A stretch of DNA of 64,000 nucleotides, taken from contig NC_049994.1 of assembly GCF_000003815.2 (NCBI RefSeq), forward strand, positions 14,909,140-14,973,139, read 5' to 3'. This document shows positions 33,601 through 43,477 of this stretch, one piece after another. Position 1 is the first letter of the stretch; each line of letters opens with the position of its first letter. Position numbers and translations under genes: made by a program. Source of the stretch: Branchiostoma floridae (lineage: Eukaryota; Chordata; Leptocardii; Amphioxiformes; Branchiostomatidae). The notes below the pieces were generated by a model, which saw only the letters and a list, made by a program, of their open reading frames with translations, was not told where the DNA came from and made no database searches.

Positions 33601-35165
33601 AATCGGAGCTGTGCAGGTATTTCTGGTGTCTACCTGCACCTAACCTGCACTGGTCCATATACTGGGTTTTATACATAAATGTCATATGATATAGGTGTGT
33701 ATATATAAGCTGCATTGAATGTTACCACCTAGAAAGTAGACAGGAAAATATAGCAAAGGTTCCTGAGCATTTCTAGTGTGATCCATACTTCCTGAATTCA
33801 GAGTGGTGCAGGTAAAGTTTGTCTGGTGCAGGTAATTTTCAATGTTAGCTGCACCAGTGTAGGTATGCAGAAAAAGTATTTCAAGCCCTGCTATATGATA
33901 TCCATCTTTCCCTGTCGTCCAACTGACTGAAATCCATGGTTAACTTTGTCTCAGTTTCTCAGTTCTTGAAATAGTTGAACTGTAATTTTCGACACAAACA
34001 TTGTACTCACCCAAATTTTCGACCGCACAGCATCAGTCTTTGTCAAGGAATGAACAATCCACTGCTGTCGTGTCGTCACGTTATGCAGATAGAACACGTG
34101 ACTCAGTGGGCAGTGGATCATAAGCTCATTCCTTGACAAATACAGGGGCTGTGCAGTCGAAAATTTGGGTGAGTCCAATTTTTGTGTTGGAAATTACAGT
34201 TCAAACATTTCAAGAATGACTTCTACCAACACAGATGAACTTTCAAGTTAACTTTGTCTCAGGTTGACGACATAGAGAGGACCATTGGAGTGGACAGTGA
34301 CTACGTGATGACAACAGACTTTCAACTGGAGGACGAGGATAAAATGTTTCTCTTCCAGGTAAACTTAGCAATACTTCATTATTTTTCTTACCCTTACGGA
34401 AGGGAAACATAATATTTTGGTCAATTTCTACGTCTTTCTTGCGTTCGAAACAAATTACGTCAGAGACCTGGACCAGAAAGTTGTTACCGTGGCCATGGGA
34501 GGTTTAGGAGACACCCTGTGATGTTCGATTTCATTATGTAGCGAGTGGGTGGTCACCATATATATATATATATGACTCTGTTTGAGTAAGAATCTGTATT
34601 ATTTTAAGGTTAGACCGTGTGAAGTTAGACTTTATGTATTTGCTTGCAAACGCTGTTTTTCCAGGCAGCATTTTCGTCTCAACATAGCATGCTTAGTTAT
34701 CGTACTGCCTACATGTCCTATACCCCCCTCACATTAGGCGAAAATCGATCGGACGACGAGTCTGCGAGCTCTAAAATACGATGAGGCATGACCCTGATGC
34801 CGACGAAGAAATGGCAGAGTTCCCCCTTTCCCGTCAGGGTTATGCCTCCTCGTAATTTAGAGCTCGAAGACTCGTCGTCCGATCGAGTTTCGCCTAATGT
34901 GAGGGAGGTATAATCTAGCGTAAGAGAACCTCTATTAGCATCTCTTTAGAGAATTTCCTTTGAGACCATTGAAATATTTTCTCTCCATGGACAGCGAGGA
35001 GCCACCGGCGTTCGAGCGTTCCTGCGGACGTACATTGCAAAGAACAACATGAAGCCTACAAAATCCGTCGGGAAACGCCGCTGGAAGAACCTACAGCGTC
35101 ACGTGCTGTTCGCCCCACGGCCGAGAAAAGTGGCCAAGCAGGAGAGCAGGAGTAACAATCTCTAA
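24631..35165 (+). CDS. Patatin-like phospholipase with C-terminal EF-hand
   Basis: Twelve exons: 24631-24810, 25772-25922, 27543-27697, 28029-28164, 28672-28767, 29764-29894, 30728-30831, 31251-31410, 31762-31866, 32267-32425, 34263-34358 and 34995-35165 (547 aa). The patatin domain has the oxyanion-hole loop GGGARG (47-52), nucleophile elbow G76-V-S78-A-G80 and catalytic D226-G-G, so a Ser-Asp lipid acyl hydrolase is expected. An insert-free core reads GNPDITFKQLYNMSGIEL across exons 3-4. Residues D400 to E411 form a canonical 12-residue EF-hand loop (DANNDGELTFQE) spanning exons 9-10, implying calcium control. The start offers two tandem MGNLL codon runs (M1 and M8), both possible myristoylation starts; a 5' UTR exon probably lies upstream because CAG precedes 24621. 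Intron 3 uses a GC donor. The basic C-tail has no recognised domain. Confidence 0.88.
24850..25255 (+). mobile_element. 5'-truncated LINE 3' end
   Basis: It reads CKPCTSNMVEDETHF and CSFYNHE in one frame, typical of the Cys/His tail after the reverse transcriptase of non-LTR elements. It ends in a 3' UTR with TTGCAATAAACTTTATTATC. Related copies are at 25410, 29905 (minus), 32440 and 59650. It lies in intron 1 of the phospholipase gene. Confidence 0.65.
25410..25745 (+). mobile_element. Second, more decayed LINE 3' end
   Basis: It reads TSNMVEDEVHFTVDC then YANDRNTLF, colinear with the fragment at 24850 but with stops. It also lies in intron 1 of the phospholipase gene. Confidence 0.5.
26156..26685. 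other. Assembly gap (N)
   Basis: 530 undetermined bases in intron 2 of the phospholipase gene. Exons 2 and 3 join in phase, so no coding exon need be hidden here. Confidence 1.
27124..27432. mobile_element. MITE (GGCACAACCC family), copy 2
   Basis: It starts CTAAAGATAAGGGCACAACC and ends GGTTGTGCCCTTAGCTTTA, and is colinear with 7357-7696 throughout. It sits about 110 bp upstream of phospholipase exon 3. Confidence 0.8.
28245..28516 (+). mobile_element. Retroposon 3' end with (CTAT)n tail, copy 1
   Basis: It shares AAGAAACTGTACCATTC, CCGTATATGTGTAGTATTAG and CATTGCCATACATTGTCACT with 30921-31186, and both end CCATCTATCTATC. The microsatellite tail suggests a non-LTR retroposon. It lies in intron 4 of the phospholipase gene. 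Confidence 0.65.
28789..28986. mobile_element. Long-TIR MITE (TACCCCCCTCACATTAG family), copy 1
   Basis: Nearly the whole 198 bp is an inverted repeat around a short GAAATGGCAGAGTACC centre. The ends are ATACCCCCTCAC and GTGAGGGGGGTAT. It lies in intron 5 of the phospholipase gene. Confidence 0.85.
29341..29690. mobile_element. Inverted-repeat element interrupted by a gap
   Basis: TTTATTCACACCGACGTTTC and GAAACGTCGGTGTGAATAAA flank the N-gap at 29490-29601 as inverted termini. Weaker relatives of the same words lie at 26090-26150 and 60125-60190. Confidence 0.7.
29490..29601. other. Assembly gap (N)
   Basis: 112 undetermined bases inside the inverted-repeat element in intron 5 of the phospholipase gene. 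Confidence 1.
29905..30245 (-). mobile_element. 5'-truncated LINE 3' end (reverse orientation)
   Basis: On the minus strand it reads YYHEREELSKETIKFHPNFL then TDKKKTFLLLTSQNP, colinear with the LINE tail at 24850. It lies in intron 6 of the phospholipase gene. Confidence 0.65.
30289..30491. mobile_element. Foldback MITE
   Basis: GGGTAATATGTCAAAG and CTTTGACATATTACCC lie within longer arms that end GGTTCCTGGTACG and CGTACTCGGAACC. No ORF. Confidence 0.75.
30921..31186 (+). mobile_element. Retroposon 3' end with (CTAT)n tail, copy 2
   Basis: It is colinear with 28245-28516 and ends in seven CTAT units. It stops about 65 bp before phospholipase exon 8. Confidence 0.65.
32440..32790 (+). mobile_element. 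Decayed LINE 3' end
   Basis: It contains the same order of words as the other LINE tails (AGAAGCCACAAAGACTTATC, TTGACAGAAGAACAG, AATTAGCCCTCGGG) and ends GCAAATAAACTTCCTCTATT. It lies in intron 10 of the phospholipase gene. Confidence 0.5.
33015..33110 (+). promoter_or_regulatory. Possible intronic promoter with CRE and ETS-like motifs
   Basis: A full CRE palindrome TGACGTCA (33015-33022) is followed by ACTTCCG and CCGGATGT, then by a good donor-like TTGGTAAGC. This could be an alternative first exon inside intron 10 of the phospholipase gene. No downstream exon was identified, so it remains tentative. Confidence 0.3.
33557..33890. mobile_element. MITE rich in GTGCAGGTA words
   Basis: Termini CAGGGCTCGAAATAC and GTATTTCAAGCCCTG are inverted. 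The interior alternates GTGCAGGTA and TACCTGCAC. It lies in intron 10 of the phospholipase gene. Confidence 0.75.
33963..34215. mobile_element. Large hairpin insertion flanked by copies of a splice acceptor
   Basis: Two arms of about 110 bp (TTCTTGAAATAGTTGAACTG ... CAGTTCAAACATTTCAAGAA) surround a short loop. A 16-bp direct repeat GTTAACTTTGTCTCAG lies on both sides (33939-33954 and 34247-34262); the right copy is the real acceptor of phospholipase exon 11. Confidence 0.75.
34719..34912. mobile_element. Long-TIR MITE (TACCCCCCTCACATTAG family), copy 2
   Basis: Colinear with 28789-28986 and better preserved; ends TATACCCCCCTCAC and GTGAGGGAGGTATA. It lies in intron 11 of the phospholipase gene. 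Confidence 0.85.
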
Positions 35166-37008
35166 GTTTGTGTTGGAGTGCATGTGGTATGGCCTAGAAT
35201 ATCATCGGTATGATTATGGAGAGAGATGATTGTATTTGAATCGATTTCTTATTATTTCGGTTATAACGACCCACAACAACAGAATGCACAAGTTATATAC
35301 ATTCTTATCAAAGGGTTCCTGTAGTGGCAATGAGAATTTAACAAGCGTTTCATGACCTTGTTACTGGTGTTGCATTTCTGTAGTTTTATACGCTATTACC
35401 GTTTTGTCACAGACGCTTGGGGAAAATAGCTTTCTTGCTTGTTTCTTTTTTTCATTTGATATATTCGACTTGCATGTTGCTGTAATTGTTTGTCTTGTGC
35501 TTAGACACTGAATTGTTGAAGTTGACACAGTAATTTTCTCATGTATTCAAACTCATGTGTGATCTGTACACTCATGGTTGTCAAATTCTTAAAGAGAACT
35601 TTTAGACTGCAGTTCAACGGTCGCTTTGTAAAATCGCCTCGTGGCGGTCAGACGTGGTACTACATGTTACTCTTGGATGAGACCTGTTATTCTATGTTCC
35701 GATACGTTTACGTTACGGTGTCACGATACGTTTAGACTTGAACGTTTGGTGAGATTTATACTTGTGTCTTGCTAAATTCTTTGTTTGACATATCAGTTTC
35801 TGTGCACGATATAGGCAGACGTACTGGAGTACCACGTGTGGGTTATGAGTCAGTGTACTAACAAAGAAACTTAGTACACAAAGACCCAAGGTGTACCGTT
35901 TCAGAAAATTAGACAAAGTTGCAACTACCGACACTTTGTGCTTTGTAGCCGTGTGTTGAATAAAAACACTTCTCCTTAAACGTGATGGTCAAGTCATGGG
36001 TTCAGTATATACGTTAATGAAGGTCGGCTAAGGTATGTAAATTTAACAGCGCAAAGCTGTATGGAAAGTTTGAGTCGCTGAACACGCCTGTGCTTGTGGC
36101 GACTGCTCCTCTGTACCAACGGTTGGTAAGGACATTTACATTGTATTATCGTACATGACTGGAATCACTACAAGGGGCCAAATATACCGTTTTGGTAAAA
36201 AGAATAACCTTCAAACCTCAATAATAATATAAGAGGCAGATATGAAAAAAATTAGAAGAAAGCATTGGGTATTGGCCCACTCTACCCTTGTGCCAAATTT
36301 CAAGTCATTCTGTTCAGGAACGACTGAGATAGTGTGCTTAAAAGATTTGACAGGAGAAAGAAAAAGAAAGAAGAAACATTACGAATACGATATATTTCAC
36401 CATACCTATGGTATGGCTGAAATATAATTATTAGACTCTACATTTCCGTAATACATTTCTGAACTCCTTCTCGTCTAAACAAGCCAGTGGTTATGTATAT
36501 AAAACTCAAGCAATACTTGTGGACTTCTTACCAAATCTACTACAACACTTGCCATTTATTAGACTCTGCGTTATTTGTCACCTGTTTATTGACCCCTATC
36601 CACCTACCAAATAACTTAAAGATCCATGCACTCTTCTAGAGTTGTACGTTACACAGTGAAACATAAAACTTATGGTACTTCCATCCCAAATCACACCAAA
36701 CACCAAAATAACAATTTATCATATCAGACATCATTAAGATCCATCCGCAACTTGAGTTAAGCTCTACACCCTCTCCTGATCAGTGTCGTCCTAGTTAGCT
36801 TACCGCGATACCCATACTTCTCTCATATTAAAATCAACTAGGATGACACTCAGGCTATATACACACACACCCTCTCGTCCACAAATGAATGGACCGAAAA
36901 CATTACATTCTTGGCAAAAAGGAATATTTAAGTAAAGAGCCAATTTGGTACATGTATATGATGAATATGTGGCTTGCTGAGCAGCACTACTACACTTTAT
37001 AAAATGTG

Positions 37009-37057
<49 letters not shown>

Positions 37058-37075
37058 GTGTGTGTGTGTGTGTGT
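37009..37075. repeat. (TG)n microsatellite
   Basis: About 33 TG dinucleotides with one C interruption. Confidence 0.95.
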
Positions 37076-37189
37076 CCTTAAAGAACTTCATGGAATCAGA
37101 GACTGGACTATGTGATAAGGACCTAACTGTAATGATCGCACTGGAAGCGGAAATTTGTTAATGCTTCAACTCGATAGAGTACTGACTTA

Positions 37190-37232
37190 GTATGTATGTA
37201 TGTATGTATGTATGTATGTATGTATGTGTGTA
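37190..37232. repeat. (GTAT)n microsatellite
   Basis: About ten GTAT units with one GTGT variant. Confidence 0.9.
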
Positions 37233-37526
37233 TGTTGAAATTATTTCGCAGTTTGGCGGATTCGTATACGGGCACACTATGTCATGTGCACGTCGGACAA
37301 ACGTAAGTCATGGTTAAACAAGACGTTTTCCATTCGACGTCGAAAAAACTCGCGGTTGCTTTGTAATCTCATAAAAAGATGTAGAGAAGGAACATCATAA
37401 TGTTTCTCTCAGGCTTCCGGTTTCCGGGGCAACGAGCCTTTGGCCTCGCTATTCCAGAAATCGGGAGCTTCAGAAACATTGTGATGTTGCCTTTATGCAT
37501 CTGCTTGGAGATTAGTAGCTCGATGC

Positions 37527-40500
37527 TTAATTGTTTCCGGCTGGAGGGTACCACTCAAATGTTGGGGCTCCATGTAGCCCGTCAGGTGCTTTAGCATTTA
37601 TGGGCATCTGAACGAGTCTTTTTGCGTCGACGGTCAGAGACGTCATCAGTGCGTAACACTGATTGAACATCTCCGGATTGCCGTTGTAAGTCTCGTGCAG
37701 GCAGACCATCATGTTGGTGTACTTCTTGTTGAAGCTGTCGGACAGGATCCGAACTCTAGATCCTGCTGGATAATCCGTGGTTTTGGGATTCTCGATGGTC
37801 GGCCACACTCCTTCTTCATTGAAGGGTATTTCTGGACCACTGAAACTGTACTTTTGGGGACAATGGGTAACGTTACCACATGGGTCGAAAATGTCCGCAT
37901 CGGAGGACTGCTCTCCTGTGCTCTCGTCGCAGCCTCCATTGGAGCAGGTTTGTTGGGCACTGTCATCTCCAGTATCACCAGTCTTGTTCTTCAGTTGTCG
38001 GCCCTTCCATATCTCCATAAACTTGTAATAGTGGCTGAGCTCATGATTTTGATCGAAGAATGGATTGCATGCATCACTGCCCTCGCCCTCGCCAACAATC
38101 AACTTTATTCCCTCTATTGCTGAGCATATGTCAAGGACGCAAAACGGTATGGGCACCTGTTTCTTCAGGTTTTCGCTTCTTGGTCTAAAGACTTCTGGGT
38201 TTGAGCCGTATAGTTTGACCATAGGGCATAAGATTTTATGGATATAGACGGCACCGATTGTGGAGCTATTAAAGTTTGCTTCGTCGCACTTTGCGGTTAT
38301 ATTGGCGCATAGTGGATCGCAAGTCAAATAGCTGTTCTGACATTGCCGTGGAGCATCAGGAAGAGGTACTGATCGAAGTGGAATACCCTGTAGTATCTTG
38401 TGCACTTTCAGAAGATCCCCTTGGCACTCCGGGAGCTCTATTAACATGAAAACATCGTGGGTAACTTTTAGAGAGAAGTTGGTCAATGAAACGTTTAGAT
38501 CCGGCATGACGTTTCCAGGAAGCTTCCCTGGATACGCAGGCATCAGCTTTGGGTCAGTTAAGTTCGGTGCCTCTCCGAGAAAATTAAGGATATTAGCCAC
38601 CATCGACATGTGTGTCATCTCCTCTATAACGATAGTTTTCAGAAGCCATGCGATTTCCGTGTTGAAGCCGTCCTTGATGCTGTAGTAGGCGCTCAGGTAG
38701 GGAGGGATCGTCGCCCACTCGAGCTGAAGAGCTATACTGAGATTTGACTTCAGCTCTTCCAGTTTGCTGTGGACGTCCAGAGGAGTGCCAAGGGTCTCCT
38801 TGCTTGATTCAAGCCACTCCAAGATCATGTCTCTCTTTGCTGGGGAAAGGTCACGAGTCACAGGCATGTGGTTCGGATCCTCTATAGGCAGGCTGATAGC
38901 GTAACGCAGCCATTTTGAAACGTTGGTTACGCTTTCTTGGGATGTCAAATTGAATAGTGGGTTCATCACAGGGTAAAGGTTCTGGTACAGTTTGAAAAGC
39001 GGGTATATATCTTCGTGCCAAGTGTACTTATTTTTCTTAGGAAGCTTAGAGTATAGATGTGTCGATGTTAGGAGGTCGGGAGGAAATGAGTTGTCATTGA
39101 CCAAGGTTACGTTGTAGATGAACACCTGGCCAAATAAGTGCTTTCTATACCACGGTAGACGGCTACGATCAAGTCCTCCTTTCTTTGTTTTAAAATAGAG
39201 GGCGCCCAAACCGTACAAGTTAGTCGTACTTTTGGCATATCCCTTGCAATCACTAGCATTGGCAATCTTTATTGCATCTGCGGGTTCGCTCGTATTGGTT
39301 CTATTGTGACGTTGAACCGTTAGCCTAACGCCTGCCTTTGCTTCTCCAAATTGCGCAGCAAATACTTTCAAGGACCAGCACGTATAGTTCTCGTCTTCAC
39401 TTTCAGCTTTGGATGGAGGACTTTCAGTTTTGGGTTGTGGAATTCGGAAAACGCGATCTTCCGCTGGGCCGACATACAGACCATCCAAACGCTCGACAAG
39501 GACGGGTGTGCATTGTCTTTTGCAATGCTGAGAATCCGGGCATGTGGTCCTCTCTTCTCTCACGATCATCAGTGGATTCCTGCGCGCCACTGGTTTCAAG
39601 TAAAAAGTTGCTATACCCGTGTCGTTCAACAAAAATCCCGGGTTAGTATATGGAATACGTCCTAAATTAACGCAATATTGTTCGAGGAGAGCATTACAAT
39701 CGTTCCGTAATTCCATGGCCATCCTTTCCAAAGTCCAATTTCGAAAAACAACAAGAAACAGGTTGCCACGGTCAACGACCGTGCCGTTAAGGTGCGTTGG
39801 TAAACTATTGCTGAGGTCCACAACGACCTTCTTATTGACATCATCCACGTAAAATGGTGCATTGCAGTAGTCACTTGTATTCTTATCCATGGATTCCTGC
39901 TGCAGGTCTAGGTCTGGTGGGAGCCACTGTGGGCCCTGCCACCACATCATTCTGTTGAATTCGGGCAGGAATCCCGGACTTCCATCCACAGCCGAAATGG
40001 TGCCGATGACTCGTCCATGGGCGAAATCGGGTATCCTGGGGTCTTCTTGCATCATATCCACCGTGAACTTGATGTTCAGGACTCTGTTAGAAAGGCTTAG
40101 CTGGTTGATGAATGCGGAACCTGTTTTGTCCTTCATCCACGTCACATTTGTGAGAATGGAGCTCCAATACCCGGATGTTCCAGGGTCTCCACTACAGTTC
40201 TTCTCCTTACATCGTTGCCACACGTCCATGACGGTGTTGGTCTTGAAATTGCCATGAAAAGCGCCCTCTACCCCGACAACGAGACCCCACAGCTGTGCGG
40301 TGTACATCTGGAAGTTAGGGTCCAGATCCGACATCTTGCCGGCAACGTCGTCGTCACTTCCTGTTGAAAGATGCTTTGGAATTTCAGAAATTATAATCAA
40401 CAATGAGAGGAGAAATTTATTTAGAAATTATAGTCATCAAGGGGAGGAAAGTAGAACTCAATTCCATATTGCATAACATATAGGCAAGGGTTAGATCTCT

Positions 40501-41572
40501 GTTTACTTTATTTTGCTAATGTGGATAATTTATATTGTGTTTTTATTCCAATCACCAGATGACTGATTTGATTGGAAAGAAACAACAACAGTCAAATTTG
40601 ACTGTACAAAATGTATTTCAATCTTGTGACACACAGCATCTAAAAGACATGTGCGAACTTTTAACCTGACGCACCGATGATCCGTTTCCCGACGATAGCG
40701 TCATCTCTGGAGCACATCCCACCCTTGTAGCAGACTTTGGTCACGTGACAGTGGACAAGCCGGAAGTCGCTACTGCCATTCGGGTTCCAGTTGCAGTGAC
40801 GGCGGGTGTAGTTTAAGTAGCATTCCGGGTCCCGGGTTGGGTTAAACCGGCCGGCGATGTTGAACTGGTCAGGGTCGTTGTTGAGAGTGGCGCTGTCGGC
40901 AAGGAATTTTCCAGAAAAGTGAAGCCGGGGATAGCCTAGGTGACAAAGGATTAACAAACAATAAATGAAAATGATCTTCATTGCATATCTATGCCCAACA
41001 TGGACGTAATACATTCAGTTAGAGAACTAATTAAAGGTTAAGGTAAGATAACTTAAGTAAAAGTGTAGAAAGAAACGTCTATCGAGATGTACCCAGTCTC
41101 TTCCCTAGGCCAATTATTGAAATATTTTCCATAACATCGTTATCTTTAGATGACAATGCAATGTCATGACAAGGCCAATATGTGGATGATGGTCACTCAA
41201 GACATGAGACCATTGCTGCCTTTTTTTATAACAAATGTAAAGTTGTTTGAAAAAATAGAATAAACGTTGTTATTGTTACTGTTATTGAGACTTGGCAGCA
41301 GTGGACCATCGTTTAGCCAGATTCACCGATCTAGATCAGTATAAAAAGCTCTATAGCCTATTTAAGTACTACAAGCAATAAACTTTGTGGCTATTGTTCA
41401 ACTTAGCACATTATAGACTTGCATTTTATATACCCATTGCATAGATAGCAAATCAACTTTGGAACTTAAAAAAGTGTTTCTGAACTCAAAAGATATTCCC
41501 ACCTGCATTTGCCAACAACAGCAGTCCCAAGAACGGGAAAATGCCGATTGTCAGCTTCAGCTTCCTTTCCAT
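37527..41572 (-). CDS. Secreted VioB/RebD-like ferritin-domain protein B
   Basis: Exons on the minus strand are 41572-41503 (70 nt), 40935-40675 and 40360-37527, giving 1054 aa. Exon 1 is a signal peptide (IGIFPFLGLLLLANAG) of exactly the same length and phase as in gene A. Exon 2 opens YPRLHFSG with TLNNDP, the VioB/RebD N-terminal hallmark; HGRVIGTI and NHMPVTRDLSPAKRDM follow. Ferritin-like motifs are E658 (LEW), E691xxH694 (EEMTH), EGEG and ELSHYYKF, and the end is LVQMPI then APTFEWYPP. There are many N-glycosylation sequons, more than in gene A, and many cysteines. The protein is colinear with gene A but well diverged, so the duplication is not recent. The activity is unproven; an extracellular oxidase or imine-coupling role is only an inference. 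An in-frame ATG in intron 1 could supply a different hydrophobic leader by read-through into exon 2. Confidence 0.9.
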
Positions 41573-41675
41573 TCTTAGCAGAGAACTGCAAGTCAAGGTT
41601 GTCTAAAATTAGAACGAAAACTTGGATTAAAGTTAGACATCCAGGTAAGAATGTACACCAAAAAGCAGTGACTCA

Positions 41676-41860
41676 AGCAACTGGATATAATTTTGGCAAC
41701 GGTCAGGCGTTTCAAGTAGCATCCATTACCTTTTGTTAAAGTGTCTGTTGGGATATGTCCTCACCTTTGCATATCAATTCATAGTTAGGGTATAAAACCT
41801 GATTTTCCACAGATGATACCTGAAACTTCGGACCGTTGCCAAAATCATATCCTGGTACTT
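41676..41860. mobile_element. Foldback element
   Basis: GGATATAATTTTGGCAACGG and CCGTTGCCAAAATCATATCC are inverted, about 110 bp apart, with matching flanks (CGTTTCAAGTAGC / GATACCTGAAACTTCG). It lies just upstream of VioB-like gene B. Confidence 0.65.
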
Positions 41861-42189
41861 CTTTTACGCGAAAACAGTATTCTACTATAGGCGACGAGGC
41901 TGTTTGCCAGCTAACAACCATCAATTATGTTTTTTTTTCTTCAAATCCCATATGCCTCTAAAGTGATAATGTCAACCGTCTTTTATGTGGTCCTCTCTCA
42001 TAGCATCATAGTTGTCTTTATACTAGTCTCTACCAGACTCCGGCCTGGCCGAATAGTAATAAGAAATTTTGGCCAAGTTAGGAACAAAAGTTGCCGTTGA
42101 CGGATCCTGGATCGCTGGGTCGATCATGTTTTGATGTTGGGTGTAGCGCGAAGGGAGACAGAACCGGATCTGTAAGCAGCTGACGTGGC

Positions 42190-42637
42190 TAGGGGAGGGT
42201 ATCGGTGCAGAAAACTCAGGTACAGGTCAGCTCCAGAGGATCAGGTCCGGACCTGAACCTGGACTTGATTGTTGTTCAACCTTGTGACTGGGCAATAATC
42301 AAAACAAAGGTCCAATTTTCTACAAAGGAATATATTTGGCGGAGTATCCGGCATGCGGCGAAGAAGAAGATCCGACTCCTACTGGCGTTTAAAAAAAAAT
42401 ACTATCCACATGTAAACTCTATAGGTTTGACTGTAGAAACTTGGTAGAAACGACTATAAACTCTTCTTCGCTGTTGTATTTTTCAATCGGTAAGCAACAA
42501 AACGTGTAAACCCCTGCCGATTTAATCTGGTCATTTTCTTTCGATCCAAAATCCGGTCAACTGATTTTTAGGTCCGTTTTTTACGGAAAAGTCCAACAAG
42601 AAAAAACGGTTTTGTACGATGTACCGGTACCTACCTA
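42190..42637. mobile_element. Nonautonomous hAT-type element, copy 3
   Basis: It starts TAGGGGAGGGTATCGG and ends CCGGTACCTACCTA. It is flanked by GACGTGGC / GACATGGC (7 of 8), an 8-bp target-site duplication. It has the same GGTCCGGACCTGAACC interior words as copies 1 and 2. Confidence 0.82.
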
Positions 42638-43390
42638 GACATGGCATATATATTTTCGCGGACTAGAACATTTTGTTATCAACTGCGCGCACGGTAACTT
42701 TATGTGACAACCAGGGTTAGGGGTGGCTTAGGCATGAATGGTTCGAATGCGTGACAATTTGTTCGGTGTGATACAGCAAGCTGCCACGTACTTACCCGGT
42801 GCCACGTCACATACGCAGGCTGCCACGTACCCGCAAAGATTGCATGTTTTGCCAAATAGTGGATGTCGATAACGCCGACTAACCATTTCAGATTCAGAAA
42901 ACACCAAGACTACGTGAATGTCTGCGACAACTAACGTTACATGCTCCTTCCACATCACAACATAAAAGCTAAAACACACACAAAATCTTACCTGCCAGGC
43001 TTCTTGATAGATTCAGTCGAAGAGGAGCGAAAACGTTCTGTGTTTGCTCGTGAGTAGTCTGTGATGTCTGATACAATGTCTGTTACATTAGGTACCGTCA
43101 ACAAAGGAGAGTATAGACTCTTAAGCAGACTTTCATGTGCGGATATGGCCTTTTGGCTTATATATGGTTATGGTGTGTTTTATAGTCGTTCATGTATATC
43201 AGTGTACCCATTTATCTCGTGGGACCTTCAAAAACCGGGTACTATCAGAGACTGATATACATGTGTACGATCAGAAAACAGCAAATAATAGGCCAAGAAA
43301 GCCAAACCTTTAAGCCTGCTAGGAGACTAGCAGGTCTTTTCAGGATGTATACTTTGCTTTTGCAACAATTCACTAGCAAATCACAGCGGT

Positions 43391-43477
43391 GTATATATAT
43401 ATAGAGAGAGAGAGAGAGAAAAGAGAGAGACAGAGACAGAAAGAGAGAGAGAAATAGATAGATAGATAGATAGATAT
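43391..43477. repeat. Compound (TA)n-(GA)n-(GATA)n microsatellite
   Basis: Runs of TATATA, GAGAGA and GATAGATA follow each other with few interruptions. Confidence 0.9.

Larger units (their letters stand above)
35166..37526. other. Phospholipase 3' UTR and intergenic spacer
   Basis: An AATAAA in TTGAATAAAAACAC near 35960 is the most likely end of the phospholipase transcript. Beyond it are a small foldback around 36786-36855 (GTGTCGTCCTAGTT / AACTAGGATGACAC) and two microsatellites. No gene is seen. The 3' UTR of VioB-like gene B should lie just below 37527 on the minus strand. Confidence 0.5.

Noticed and set aside
1-41572. TIR, patatin and VioB-like genes as one bacterial-type defence island
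   Set aside because: TIR and patatin effectors do occur in bacterial immunity, but here they are separate intron-bearing genes with their own regulation, and the usual nucleotide-signal partners are absent.
42728-42979. 83-aa minus-strand frame near NCBP2AS2
   Set aside because: No family resemblance, no splice or start context, and composition like the surrounding spacer.
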